Notes: a model not told the origin generated them from the letters alone. A stretch of 46,011 nucleotides of DNA from Pseudoflavonifractor sp. 60 (GCF_009911645.1 NZ_QWKI01000112.1:1-46011), one strand, 5' to 3'. Shown: positions 1-7,254, counted from the stretch's first letter. A program made the numbers and translations.

Positions 1-133
1 TCTGTCCGGCCACCTGCTGGAGGTCAATCCCTTCAACCAGCCCGGCGTGGAGGCCTACAAGAAGAACATGTTTGCCCTGCTGGGCAAGCCCGGCTACGAG
101 GACCTGCGGGCCGAGCTGACGGCCAAGCTGTAA
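1..133 (+). CDS. pgi: Glucose-6-phosphate isomerase, C-terminal end (partial)
   Basis: The window opens inside this gene; the last 44 codons are visible and end in TAA. The residues [19 protein letters not shown] match the conserved C-terminal segment of phosphoglucose isomerase, in which the NPFNQPGVE stretch precedes the final helix carrying a conserved lysine. The enzyme interconverts glucose-6-phosphate and fructose-6-phosphate in the cytosol. The start and active site lie outside the window. A hairpin terminator follows 18 bases after the stop. The identification rests on a short but very characteristic segment. Confidence 0.85.
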   Translation, partial: LSGHLLEVNPFNQPGVEAYKKNMFALLGKPGYEDLRAELTAKL

Positions 134-150
134 GCCCAATCAAAATCACA

Positions 151-176
151 AAACGGAGGCTGTCTGGCCTCCGTTT
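151..176 (+). terminator. Hairpin terminator after pgi
   Basis: Perfect 10-bp stem: 151-160 (AAACGGAGGC) pairs with 167-176 (GCCTCCGTTT) around a 6-base loop. The T-run is only the TTT of the stem end, so termination may be imperfect. It abuts the opposing terminator of prfB. Confidence 0.6.
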
Positions 177-223
177 ATGAAAAAGAAGTAACCACCGGCT
201 CTCCCGAGCTGGGGTTACTTCTT
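177..223 (-). terminator. Terminator of prfB
   Basis: Arms 183-193 and 213-223 form an 11-bp perfect stem (AAGAAGTAACC / GGTTACTTCTT). Read on the minus strand the stem is followed by TTTTTCAT, a usable T-tract. Together with the previous hairpin it separates the convergent pgi and prfB genes. Confidence 0.7.
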
Positions 224-290
224 GTCATTTCTATGGGGCCCGCGTTACTCCAAACGCCGTGCCATTTGGCCTTCACGGCCTGTGAATTTG

Positions 291-1412
291 CTATTTCGAC
301 GCCCAGTTCCCCGTGGCCTCGGCGGTGAGGTAGGCATTGACAAAGCCGTCCAGGTCGCCGTCCATCACGGAGCCGATATTGCTGGTCTCGAAGGCGGTGC
401 GGTTGTCCTTCACCATCTGGTAGGGCATAAAGACGTAGGATCGGATCTGACTGCCCCACTCAATTTTCAGCTGGACGCCCTTCAGGTCGGAAATCTTCTC
501 CGCCTTCTCCTGCATTTGCAGCTCCACCAGTTTGGCCCGGAGCATTTTCATACAGTTGTCCTTGTTCTGGAACTGGGACCGCTCCTGCTGGCTGGCCACG
601 ACGACGCCGGTGGGCTTGTGGATCAGGCGGACGGCGGAGGAGGTCTTGTTGACGTGCTGTCCCCCCGCGCCGGAGGCCCGGTAGACCTGCATCTCAATGT
701 CCTCGGGGCGGATCTCCACCTCCACGTCCTCGGGCAGGTCGGGCATCACCTCCACAGAGGCGAAGGAGGTCTGCCGCCGGGCGTTGGCGTCGAAGGGGGA
801 CACCCGCACCAGCCGGTGGACGCCGTGCTCTCCCCGCAGGTAGCCGTAAGCGTTCTCTCCCTCGATCATAATGGTGGCCGATTTGATGCCCGCCTCGTCC
901 CCCTCCTGGTAGTCCATGATCTGGTAGGTGAAGCCCCGGCGCTCGGTCCAGCGGGTATACATCCGGTAGAGCATCTGGGCCCAGTCCTGGGCCTCGGTGC
1001 CGCCCGCGCCGGGGTGGATGGTGAGAATCACGTTGGAGCGGTCGTACTCCCCGGTGAGCAGGGTCTCCAGCCGGGCGGTCTCCATGTTGGACTCCAGGGC
1101 GGAAAAGCCCTCCTCCAGCTCGGGGACGAGGGACTCGTCCTCAAACTCGTTGCCCATCTCGCACAGGGCCATCAGGTCGTCCCACTGGCTCTGCCGTCTG
1201 CTCTGGCTGTCCACCTTGTCCTGCAAATTTTTGATCCGCTGCTGCACCTTCTGGGCCTTGGCCAGGTTGTCCCAAAAGCCATCGGCGGCGGACTCAGCCT
1301 GGAGCATATCCAGCTCCCGCTCCGCCCCCTCCAGGTCCAGGGCCTGGGCCAGCTCCTTCAGGGCCGGAGCCAGGTTGTTCAGCTTTACCTTATATTCGTC
1401 AAACTGGAGCAT
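291..1412 (-). CDS. prfB: Peptide chain release factor 2
   Basis: 373 residues, full length for RF2. It reads UGA and UAA stop codons and triggers peptide release on the ribosome. Visible motifs: the stop-codon-reading SPF tripeptide at residues 205-207 (RVSPFDANARRQ) and the catalytic GGQ at 250-252 (GAGGQHVNKT). In many bacteria prfB carries an in-frame UGA and a +1 frameshift at codons 25/26. Here codons 25-26 are CTG GAC (Leu-Asp), read straight through, with no CTTTGA slip and no upstream Shine-Dalgarno-like stimulator, so the autoregulatory frameshift is absent. Start chosen at the first ATG; the ribosome site upstream (AGGAAAG) is weak. A -10/-35 pair lies about 40 bases further upstream. 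Confidence 0.96.
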   Translation of the reverse strand: MLQFDEYKVKLNNLAPALKELAQALDLEGAERELDMLQAESAADGFWDNLAKAQKVQQRIKNLQDKVDSQSRRQSQWDDLMALCEMGNEFEDESLVPELEEGFSALESNMETARLETLLTGEYDRSNVILTIHPGAGGTEAQDWAQMLYRMYTRWTERRGFTYQIMDYQEGDEAGIKSATIMIEGENAYGYLRGEHGVHRLVRVSPFDANARRQTSFASVEVMPDLPEDVEVEIRPEDIEMQVYRASGAGGQHVNKTSSAVRLIHKPTGVVVASQQERSQFQNKDNCMKMLRAKLVELQMQEKAEKISDLKGVQLKIEWGSQIRSYVFMPYQMVKDNRTAFETSNIGSVMDGDLDGFVNAYLTAEATGNWASK

Positions 1413-1450
1413 TTAGTTCCCACACTTTCCTGCTGATATCATTTCAGCTT

Positions 1451-1479
1451 ATTATATACGAATGCTCCGGAAAAGTAAA
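1451..1479 (-). promoter_or_regulatory. Probable sigma-A promoter of prfB
   Basis: On the minus strand TTTACT (1479-1474) is followed after 17 bases by a perfect TATAAT (1456-1451), about 40 bases before the prfB start codon. Confidence 0.5.
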
Positions 1480-1511
1480 GGAAAATTGCGTCTGGATTTC
1501 CACAAGAAAAA

Positions 1512-1573
1512 TGTAAAGGACCCTTGACACGATATGTAAAGTGTGCTATACTTTTCCTGTAAAGCGAACTTTA
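1512..1573 (+). promoter_or_regulatory. Promoter of the XRE operon with three phased TGTAAAG repeats
   Basis: TTGACA (1524-1529) and TATACT (1547-1552) are separated by exactly 17 bases, a near-consensus sigma-A promoter. TGTAAAG occurs at 1512-1518, 1535-1541 and 1558-1564, at exact 23-base steps: upstream of -35, in the spacer, and just past -10. The third copy forms a small inverted repeat with CTTTA at 1569-1573. The arrangement suggests cooperative binding, most simply by the XRE protein encoded next (inference). Confidence 0.75.
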
Positions 1574-1600
1574 TATCTTCCAGAGGAAGGAGGCGGTCAG

Positions 1601-1804
1601 GTGACCAACAAAATTGCTCAGCTGCGCAAGGAGCGGCGCATCTCTCAGGCGGAGCTGGCCGACGGGGTTGACGTGACCCGGCAGACCATCATCTCCCTGG
1701 AGAGCGGCCGGTACAACGCCTCGCTGCTGCTGGCCCACAAGATCGCAAAGTATTTCGGACTGACCATCGAGGAAGTATTCCTGTTTGAGGAGGAGGGACT
1801 ATGA
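1601..1804 (+). CDS. Small XRE-family HTH regulator
   Basis: 67 residues, essentially a bare helix-turn-helix: LRKERRISQAELADGVDVTR (start at residue 8) followed by QTIISLESGRYNASLLLAHK, then a conserved YFGLTIEEVF tail. This is the short Xre class commonly found in front of small membrane proteins in Firmicutes. Start set at GTG 1601 because AAGGAGG (1587-1593) lies 7 bases upstream; the longer reading frame starting at 1541 lies within the promoter and is unlikely. The stop overlaps the next start (ATGA at 1801-1804), so the two are translationally coupled. Probable repressor of its own operon. Confidence 0.9.
   Translation: MTNKIAQLRKERRISQAELADGVDVTRQTIISLESGRYNASLLLAHKIAKYFGLTIEEVFLFEEEGL
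1774..1795 (+). repeat. Copy 1 of a 22-bp direct repeat
   Basis: The last codons of the XRE gene, including the ribosome site of the next gene, are repeated exactly at 2205-2226, 431 bases downstream. Here the sequence encodes the end of the XRE protein (VFLFEEE); in the second copy it is only the leader and ribosome site of the following membrane-protein gene. It reads as the scar of a tandem duplication. Confidence 0.9.
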
Positions 1805-2205
1805 TATACAGAAAGCATACTTTGTTTGAACAGGGCTTGAACTGCGCGGTCATACTGTTTGTGGGGATCATCAGCGCTCCCTTCATTCCCGGAGAGCTAA
1901 GGATGAAGCTGGCTCCATTCGTGCTTCTGGGCTGTGTCCTTGTACTGTGCCTTAATTTCTTTTATGAGCAGAAACGGGGCAGGGCGGATATCCAGCGGGA
2001 ACAGCGGGACGAGCGCAGCCAGATGATTCTGGAGCGGGCTGTCTGGTACTGCCGGCAGATTGAGGACCGGGGACTGCTGATCTTGTTTTGCATAGTGGGC
2101 CTGTGTTTTCAGCGATATGAGATTGCCTATACCCTGTACTGGTTCATCATCGGCCGCTCTTTGCTTACCTTTGCCATCCGCTGGTGGCTGGAACGGAGAT
2201 ATTGA
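1801..2205 (+). CDS. Small integral membrane protein, paralog 1 of 4
   Basis: 134 residues with about four hydrophobic segments (about 13-32, 36-53, 87-104, 108-126) and a charged cytoplasmic loop carrying RDERSQMILERA, the (R/T)DER..xx(I/M)..(E/R)(K/R)A signature shared by the next three genes. The C-terminus RWWLERRY matches RWRLGRKY of the next protein, showing that they are paralogs. The family resembles DUF2178-like small membrane proteins that accompany Xre regulators; no function is known to me. Coupled to the XRE gene by a 4-base overlap. Confidence 0.8.
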   Translation: MIYRKHTLFEQGLNCAVILFVGIISAPFIPGELRMKLAPFVLLGCVLVLCLNFFYEQKRGRADIQREQRDERSQMILERAVWYCRQIEDRGLLILFCIVGLCFQRYEIAYTLYWFIIGRSLLTFAIRWWLERRY

Positions 2206-2226
2206 GTATTCCTGTTTGAGGAGGAG
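2205..2226 (+). repeat. Copy 2 of a 22-bp direct repeat
   Basis: Exact copy of 1774-1795. It begins directly at the stop of membrane protein 1 and supplies the AGGAGGAG ribosome site of membrane protein 2. Confidence 0.9.
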
Positions 2227-2231
2227 TGAAT

Positions 2232-2684
2232 ATGAAGCAGGTAAACGGCAAGCCGAAAAAATGGCAGTGGCTCCTGTGTCTGGGGATGATTGGAACAGGC
2301 TTTCTCCTGCAATTGCCCATCTTCCCGGCGGAGCTGGGGGACCGGCTGTCCCCGGTGCTGGCGATATCCGGCTTAGGGATTCTTCTGCTGCTGTGGCGGC
2401 AGAAGGAGAAATACGAGGACCTGTCCCCGGAGGAGCAGCGGGAGCTGGACCGCCGGGACCGGGACGAGCGGAACCAGATGCTCTATGAAAAGGCGGCCTG
2501 GCGGTGCTGGCAGGGGGAGACAATGCTGTTTTTCCTGAGCTATATCCTTCTGGCCCTGTTTGCGGACAAGATCAGCTTCCTCGCCCATGTGGACTACCGA
2601 ATTTTCTCCTGGATTTTGCTGGCCTACTGGGTCAGGGTCCTGATTTTTGAGCTGGTCCGCTGGCGGCTGGGGCGGAAATATTGA
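2232..2684 (+). CDS. Small integral membrane protein, paralog 2 of 4
   Basis: 150 residues. Two hydrophobic segments near the N-terminus, a highly charged loop (EKYEDLSPEEQRELDRRDRD, then ERNQMLYEKAAWRC), then two more hydrophobic segments and the end RWRLGRKY. The loop RDERNQMLYEKAAWRC aligns with RDERSQMILERAVWYC of the preceding protein. Start ATG 2232 preferred over GTG 2226 because the AGGAGGAG at 2219-2226 then has proper spacing. Function unknown; same operon. Confidence 0.8.
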   Translation: MKQVNGKPKKWQWLLCLGMIGTGFLLQLPIFPAELGDRLSPVLAISGLGILLLLWRQKEKYEDLSPEEQRELDRRDRDERNQMLYEKAAWRCWQGETMLFFLSYILLALFADKISFLAHVDYRIFSWILLAYWVRVLIFELVRWRLGRKY

Positions 2685-2702
2685 GACTGTGAGGTGTCTG
2701 TG

Positions 2703-3119
2703 ATGAAAGAATGGTGCAAAAGAATATCTCCCTTTATGATGTTTGTGGGCGCTGTGGCGGCCTTTTTCGCCGCAATTTTGCTGAGGGAGCGCATCCCGAA
2801 GCAACTCAGCCTAGCCCTGTGTACTCTGGGCGGCGTGCTGATTGGCTTCGGAGTGACGGCCATCGCTCTGTCCACCAAAGGCTTGACCCCGGAGGAACAA
2901 AAGGAAATAGAGCGGAGCGAGACCGACGAGCGCAATGTGGCCATCCGGGAGAAGGCGGCCATGTCTTCCTGGTACTGGACACTGTATATGCTGTGGGCGG
3001 CCTTTATGGTCATCCAGATTTTCGTGGGCGGCCTGTGGGGCGTGGCTATCTCGGTGGTCATCGTGCTCCACTGCGCCTTCTATATGATAAACATCCACCG
3101 CTGGAACAAAAAAATGTGA
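2703..3119 (+). CDS. Small integral membrane protein, paralog 3 of 4
   Basis: 138 residues, four predicted membrane helices in two hairpins around the loop GLTPEEQKEIERSETDERN followed by VAIREKAA. The TDERN..IREKA motif is the clearest DUF2178-like signature of the four. ATG 2703 is chosen over the in-frame GTG 2694 because GAGG at 2691-2694 is 8 bases upstream of it. Function unknown. Confidence 0.8.
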   Translation: MKEWCKRISPFMMFVGAVAAFFAAILLRERIPKQLSLALCTLGGVLIGFGVTAIALSTKGLTPEEQKEIERSETDERNVAIREKAAMSSWYWTLYMLWAAFMVIQIFVGGLWGVAISVVIVLHCAFYMINIHRWNKKM

Positions 3120-3131
3120 GGGGAAGTTCAA

Positions 3132-3596
3132 ATGTTGATCAAAGCACTGTTTACCGACAGCAAAAATTACGAAAGATCCCTGAAGCTGCGCCGTCTGTGG
3201 GCCATTGGAATGCTGTGTATCGGGTTGGTGGGCTTTGCCTGCTACGTTCTGCTGGTGCCCAGCAGCGATCTGTCTGACTACGTCCAGGGCTTCTACCTGG
3301 GGGCGGCCAGCGGCATTACCGCCGGGGCGCTGTTCCTGCTGGTGAGGACGCAGTATCTGCTCACCCATCCCCGGGCCCAGCGGCAGGCCAAAATCAAGGA
3401 GACCGACGAGCAGGAAATGCAGATTGCCCGCACCTCCGCTCAGATTGCCGGGGCGCTCACCATCTTTGCCGCGGCGGTGGCCAGCTTTATTGTACTTCCC
3501 CTGAGCAGAGAGGCCTGCTATGCCCTGACAAGTGTCATCGCGTGCTACATTTTCTCCGCCCTTTTGTCCAGCCTGTGGCTGTCCAAAAAGCTGTGA
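3132..3596 (+). CDS. Small integral membrane protein, divergent paralog 4 of 4
   Basis: 154 residues, four predicted membrane helices. The central loop KIKETDEQEMQIARTSAQIA is a degenerate version of the ETDERN..IREKA signature, in the same place between the second and third helix. GAGGGG ribosome site about 8 bases before ATG. The stop overlaps the GTG of the next gene (GTGA at 3593-3596), linking this cluster to the pseudouridine synthase by translational coupling. Confidence 0.78.
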   Translation: MLIKALFTDSKNYERSLKLRRLWAIGMLCIGLVGFACYVLLVPSSDLSDYVQGFYLGAASGITAGALFLLVRTQYLLTHPRAQRQAKIKETDEQEMQIARTSAQIAGALTIFAAAVASFIVLPLSREACYALTSVIACYIFSALLSSLWLSKKL

Positions 3597-4519
3597 GCAG
3601 GAGGCTGGAGCTGAGGATTTCCCCGGAACTGGCGGGGGTCAAGGTGGATACCCTCTTAAAAAAGCACCTGGGCCTGTCGGGGACGGTGGTGCGCCGTATT
3701 AAGTGGCTGGAGGACGGCATTCTGGTGGACGGCGTGCGGGTCAACACCCGGTTCTGTCCGGCGGCGGGACGGGTGCTGTCGGTGCGGCTATCCGACCCCC
3801 AGCGGAACAGCAGCATCATCCCCGCCCCCGGTCCCCTGGAGATCGTCCACGAGGACCAGGACCTGATTGTCCTGAACAAGGCGGCGGGGGTGTCCGTCCA
3901 CCCGGGGCCGGGGCACTATGACGATACGCTGGGTAATTTTTTGGTTCATTATTATGAAAAGACGGGACAGGAGGCGGACTTCCACCCCGTCCACCGGCTG
4001 GACCGTGGGACCACCGGCCTGCTGGTGGCCGCCAAGCACCCCCACGCCCAGGAGGTGCTGAAAAATCAGCTCCACACCCGGGACTTCCGGCGGCTCTACC
4101 TGGCGGTGTGCCAGGGGGGCCCGGAGCCCCCCGCCGGAGTGATTGACGCCCCGCTGGGACCCAAGCCGGGCTCCCTGATGGAGCAGATGGTCCGCCCCGA
4201 CGGCAAGAGCGCCCGGACTACATACCGCGTCCTGGGCCGCTGGGGGGACCGGGCGCTGGTGTCCCTGGAGCTGGACACTGGCCGCACCCACCAGATCCGG
4301 GTCCACATGGCCCACACCGGCCATCCCCTGACGGGCGACTTTCTCTACGGAACGGAGGACCGGGCACTGATTCAGCGCCCAGCCCTCCACTCCGGATATC
4401 TCTCCTTCCTCCACCCCATTACAAAGGAGAAACTGCAATTTTCCGCCCCTCTGCCCGAGGATATGGCCCGGCTGAGGGCCAAAGGAGAAATAGGAGATTT
4501 CCACAAAAAGCTCTGGTAA
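3593..4519 (+). CDS. RluA-family rRNA/tRNA pseudouridine synthase
   Basis: 308 residues. An S4-like RNA-binding region at the N-terminus (KVDTLLKKHLGLSGTVVRRI) is followed by the synthase domain with the family motif HRLDRGTTGLLVAAK, in which the Asp is the catalytic nucleophile, and the C-terminal TGRTHQIRVHMAHTGHPLTG. It isomerises specific uridines in structured RNA to pseudouridine. Substrate (RluD, RluC or TruC-like) cannot be set from sequence alone. Start GTG 3593 overlaps the previous stop; the frame stays open further upstream but inside the preceding gene. Confidence 0.92.
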   Translation: MSRRLELRISPELAGVKVDTLLKKHLGLSGTVVRRIKWLEDGILVDGVRVNTRFCPAAGRVLSVRLSDPQRNSSIIPAPGPLEIVHEDQDLIVLNKAAGVSVHPGPGHYDDTLGNFLVHYYEKTGQEADFHPVHRLDRGTTGLLVAAKHPHAQEVLKNQLHTRDFRRLYLAVCQGGPEPPAGVIDAPLGPKPGSLMEQMVRPDGKSARTTYRVLGRWGDRALVSLELDTGRTHQIRVHMAHTGHPLTGDFLYGTEDRALIQRPALHSGYLSFLHPITKEKLQFSAPLPEDMARLRAKGEIGDFHKKLW

Positions 4520-4542
4520 TTTTCCCCCTCTTGTGGTACAAT
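4514..4542 (+). promoter_or_regulatory. Possible extended -10 promoter of the phosphoglucomutase gene
   Basis: TACAAT at 4537-4542 is preceded by TGG (extended -10, TGn). The -35 (TGGTAA at 4514-4519, 17-base spacer) is weak. Confidence 0.4.
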
Positions 4543-4580
4543 AGCAGATGTAAATTTTCAGCCACTGGAGGTATGTTAAT

Positions 4581-6296
4581 ATGTCCTACCGCGATACTTA
4601 TGAGGCCTGGCTGGCCAGTCCCATCCTCATGGAGGAGGAGAAGGCGGAGCTGGAGGCCATCAAGAACGACGACAAGGAGATCGAGTCCCGCTTCTTTGAC
4701 CAGCTGTCCTTCGGCACCGCCGGCCTGCGGGGCACCATGGGGATGGGCACCTACCGCATGAACATCTACACCGTCCGTCACGCGACCCAGGCCTTTGCCC
4801 AGGTCATCCTGGCCGAGGGCCCCGAGGCGGTACAGCGGGGCGTGGCCGTGTGCTACGACTGCCGGAACAACTCCCCGGAGTTCGCCCGGGCGGCGGCCCA
4901 GGTCCTTGCCTGCAACGGCATCCCTGTGCGGCTGTTCGAGTCCCTGCGCCCCACTCCTGAGCTGTCCTTCGCCATCCGGGAGTACGGCTGCATCGCCGGC
5001 ATCAACGTCACCGCCAGCCACAACCCCAAGGAGTACAACGGCTACAAGGTCTACTGGGAGGACGGCGCCCAGCTGCCCCCTCAGCACGCCGACCAGGTGG
5101 CCAAGATCATGAAGGAGCTGGACGTGCTCACCGGGCCCCAGCTGGGCTGTGCCACCCCCGCCCCCATCACCGAAATGGGCGCGGAGACCGACGAAAAATT
5201 CCTGGCCAACGCCCTGGGGCAGGTCTATGACCAGGCGGCGGTGGACAAGGTGGCCGACACCTTTAAGATGGTGTACACCCCCTTCCACGGCACCGGCTAC
5301 AAGCTCATCCCCGAGGCGCTGAAGCGGCTGGGCATGAAGCACGTCATCTGCGTCCCCGAGCAGATGGTCATCGACGGCAACTTCCCCACGGTGGTCTCCC
5401 CCAATCCGGAGAATCCCGAGGGCTTCGATCTGGCGGTGAAGCTGGCCAAGGAGAACGGGGCCGACTTTATCCTGGGGTCCGACCCCGACGCCGACCGGGT
5501 GGGCCTGATGGTGAACACCGGCAGTGGGGAGTTCAAGGTACTCACCGGTAACCAGACCGGCGTGCTGCTGCTGGACTACCTTATCGGCGCCATGAAGCGC
5601 ACCGGCAAGCTGCCCGTCAATCCGGTGGCCCTGAAGACCATCGTCACCACCGAGATGGCCCGGAAGGTGGCCGAGGTCAACGGTCTGAAGTGCTTCGACA
5701 CCTTCACCGGCTTTAAGTTCCTGGCCCAGAAGAAGGACCAGCTGGAGAGCAGCGGCGAGGGCAACGTAATTATGTCCTATGAGGAGAGCTATGGCTATAT
5801 GCTGGGCTCTTTCGTCCGGGACAAGGACGCCGTTACCGCCGCCGTGGCTATGACCGAGATGGCCGCCTACTACGCCGGCCAGGGCATGACCCTGTACGAC
5901 GCCCTGCTGGCCCTGTACGAGAAGTACGGCTACTACAGCGAGCGCACCATGAACCTGGTGATGCCCGGTCTGGACGGCCTGAAGAAGATGGCCGTCCTGA
6001 TGGCCAATCTGCGGGAGAAGCCCCCGGTGGAGATTGCCGGTGTGGCCGTCAAGGAGCAGAAGGACTATAAGGACGGCAGTGTGGTCAGCGTGGCCGACGG
6101 CGCAAAGTCCGCCATGGAGCTGTCCGGCTCCAACGTACTGCGCTACGAGATGGCCGACGGCACCAGCCTGATCGTCCGGCCCTCCGGCACCGAGCCCAAG
6201 GTGAAGGTGTACATCCTGGCCAACGGGACCTCCAAGGAGGACGCCGAGGCCAAGGTGGCCAAGTACGCCGCCTGGGCGGAAACTTTGAAGAACTGA
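4581..6296 (+). CDS. pgcA: Phosphoglucomutase / phosphomannomutase (PgcA type)
   Basis: 571 residues, the size of Firmicutes PgcA-like alpha-D-phosphohexomutases. Catalytic phosphoserine loop TASHNPKEYNGYK at 144-156 (Ser146), Mg-binding loop GSDPDADRVG at 299-308, sugar-binding EESYGY, and phosphate-binding RPSGTEPKVKVY near the C-terminus. It interconverts glucose-1-phosphate and glucose-6-phosphate, so it could connect the GlgP product made by the gene at 39093 with glycolysis. GGAGG at 4567-4571 sets the ATG at 4581. It has its own probable promoter and a strong terminator, so it is a single-gene unit. Confidence 0.93.
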   Translation: MSYRDTYEAWLASPILMEEEKAELEAIKNDDKEIESRFFDQLSFGTAGLRGTMGMGTYRMNIYTVRHATQAFAQVILAEGPEAVQRGVAVCYDCRNNSPEFARAAAQVLACNGIPVRLFESLRPTPELSFAIREYGCIAGINVTASHNPKEYNGYKVYWEDGAQLPPQHADQVAKIMKELDVLTGPQLGCATPAPITEMGAETDEKFLANALGQVYDQAAVDKVADTFKMVYTPFHGTGYKLIPEALKRLGMKHVICVPEQMVIDGNFPTVVSPNPENPEGFDLAVKLAKENGADFILGSDPDADRVGLMVNTGSGEFKVLTGNQTGVLLLDYLIGAMKRTGKLPVNPVALKTIVTTEMARKVAEVNGLKCFDTFTGFKFLAQKKDQLESSGEGNVIMSYEESYGYMLGSFVRDKDAVTAAVAMTEMAAYYAGQGMTLYDALLALYEKYGYYSERTMNLVMPGLDGLKKMAVLMANLREKPPVEIAGVAVKEQKDYKDGSVVSVADGAKSAMELSGSNVLRYEMADGTSLIVRPSGTEPKVKVYILANGTSKEDAEAKVAKYAAWAETLKN

Positions 6297-6310
6297 TCCT
6301 CTCCATGAAA

Positions 6311-6354
6311 AAACGCCCCCTGGAACAGGCCGCTTCCTGGTCTAGGGGGCGTTT
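6311..6354. terminator. Bidirectional terminator between phosphoglucomutase and the HTH gene
   Basis: AAACGCCCCCT (6311-6321) pairs with AGGGGGCGTTT (6344-6354). The minus strand continues as TTTTTTCATG, a good T-tract, so it ends the leftward genes; it also ends the rightward mutase gene. Confidence 0.8.
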
Positions 6355-6366
6355 CCCGGAAAGGGG

Positions 6367-6690
6367 TCAGCTCTCCCCCATCCCCCGCAAATAGGTCTCC
6401 GCGCCGTAGCGCAGGCAGCGTCTCAGGCGGCGCTCCCCCCGTTTGATGGTGCGGGAGACGGTGGACTTGTCCACTCCCATGGTCTCGCCGATCTTCCGCA
6501 TATTCATCCCCTGGGCGTAGTACATCAGCAGAGCCTGCCGCTGCCGTTCGGTAACATCCTCCCGCAGGGCCAGGATCAGATTGCGCTTGAGGCGGCTGAG
6601 CTCCTGCCCGTTGTCCCCCGCCATCTGCCGGCTGTATACGGCCATGTCGGCGGCATATTTTCCTCCCCGTCTATATCGTGTACTTGGCAT
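6367..6690 (-). CDS. Sigma-70 region-4-like DNA-binding protein
   Basis: 107 residues. The C-terminal half reads DVTERQRQALLMYYAQGMNM then RKIGETMGVDKSTVSRTIKR, a sigma-70 region 4 helix-turn-helix with the typical E.QR..LL.YY.QG..M..I...MGV..STVSR pattern. No region 2, so it is a regulator-like fragment rather than a full sigma factor. Start ATG 6690 (MPSTRYRRGGKY) overlaps the end of the upstream gene by 20 bases in another frame; a longer frame up to 6867 is a shadow of that gene. Similar pairs occur in Clostridia chromosomes and prophage-like segments; the target is unknown. Confidence 0.75.
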   Translation of the reverse strand: MPSTRYRRGGKYAADMAVYSRQMAGDNGQELSRLKRNLILALREDVTERQRQALLMYYAQGMNMRKIGETMGVDKSTVSRTIKRGERRLRRCLRYGAETYLRGMGES

Positions 6691-6904
6691 TCCGGCGATA
6701 CCCCCTGTCATAATAGCGCTCGGTGAGCACGGCCAGCTCCCTGGCCTCCCGCAGCATGATGGACAGCATCCTGATCCGCTCCTGGAGCTGGCAGCGCGTG
6801 TCCCCATCCCCGGTCCGCTCCAGGGAGTCCTCCAGCTGGCCGATCCGCAGATCCAGCGCCCTGGCATGGGCCCGGTACTCCAGTGACAGCTCCGCTAACG
6901 TCAT
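6671..6904 (-). CDS. Small coiled-coil-like protein upstream of the HTH gene
   Basis: 77 residues, starting MTLAELSLEYRAHARALDLR. It is rich in Leu, Arg and Glu with heptad-like spacing, likely alpha-helical or coiled coil, and without membrane segments. A strong site (GGAGGAGGG) lies 6-7 bases before ATG 6904. Its last 20 bases overlap the start of the HTH gene, so the two are co-translated. Not recognised as a named family; possibly a partner or anti-factor of the HTH protein (inference from the overlap only). Confidence 0.7.
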   Translation of the reverse strand: MTLAELSLEYRAHARALDLRIGQLEDSLERTGDGDTRCQLQERIRMLSIMLREARELAVLTERYYDRGYRRNAKYTI

Positions 6905-7023
6905 GTCGTTCCCTCCTCCGTCTGAAGACACAGAACATTCCTGGCGATTTCAGGGCCCGCAGTCCCCAAAAACGCCCGGTCTGAAAAATTTTTAAATTTT
7001 AAGAAAAAATTTCTCATTTCTAC

Positions 7024-7052
7024 TTGACATCCCTCCGTTCCTTTGTTATAAT
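7024..7052 (+). promoter_or_regulatory. Consensus promoter of the tRNA-Thr/tRNA-Tyr unit
   Basis: Perfect TTGACA (7024-7029), 17-base spacer, perfect TATAAT (7047-7052), 31 bases before the first tRNA. Confidence 0.9.
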
Positions 7053-7083
7053 ATCGCTTGCTGTTGGACAGTTCCGCAAAAAT

Positions 7084-7159
7084 GCTGGTGTAGCTCAGCC
7101 GGTAGAGCAGCTGATTTGTAATCAGCAGGTCGGGGGTTCGAATCCGTCCACCAGCTCCA
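7084..7159 (+). tRNA. tRNA-Thr (anticodon TGT)
   Basis: 76 bases including an encoded CCA. Acceptor arm GCTGGTG/CACCAGC pairs perfectly; the anticodon stem CTGAT/ATCAG encloses TTTGTAA-type loop with TGT; the T arm contains GGTTCGAATCC. Transcribed with tRNA-Tyr. Confidence 0.96.
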
Positions 7160-7168
7160 ACTGAATAT

Positions 7169-7253
7169 GGAGGAGTTCCCGAGTGGCCAAAGGGGGCAGA
7201 CTGTAAATCTGTTGCGTTTCGCTTCGGTGGTTCGAATCCACCCTCCTCCACCA
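7169..7253 (+). tRNA. tRNA-Tyr (anticodon GTA)
   Basis: 85 bases, class II with a long variable arm (GTTGCGTTTCGCTTC region). Acceptor GGAGGAG/CTCCTCC, anticodon GTA in the loop CTGTAAA, encoded CCA at 7251-7253. Nine bases after tRNA-Thr. Confidence 0.96.
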
Positions 7254-7254
7254 G

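Noticed and set aside
222-1436. 404-residue open frame antisense to prfB
   Set aside because: Leu/His/Gly-rich shadow; prfB has all RF2 motifs on the other strand.
1541-1600. Longer N-terminus for the XRE gene
   Set aside because: It would begin inside the -10 region of the promoter; GTG 1601 has an excellent ribosome site.
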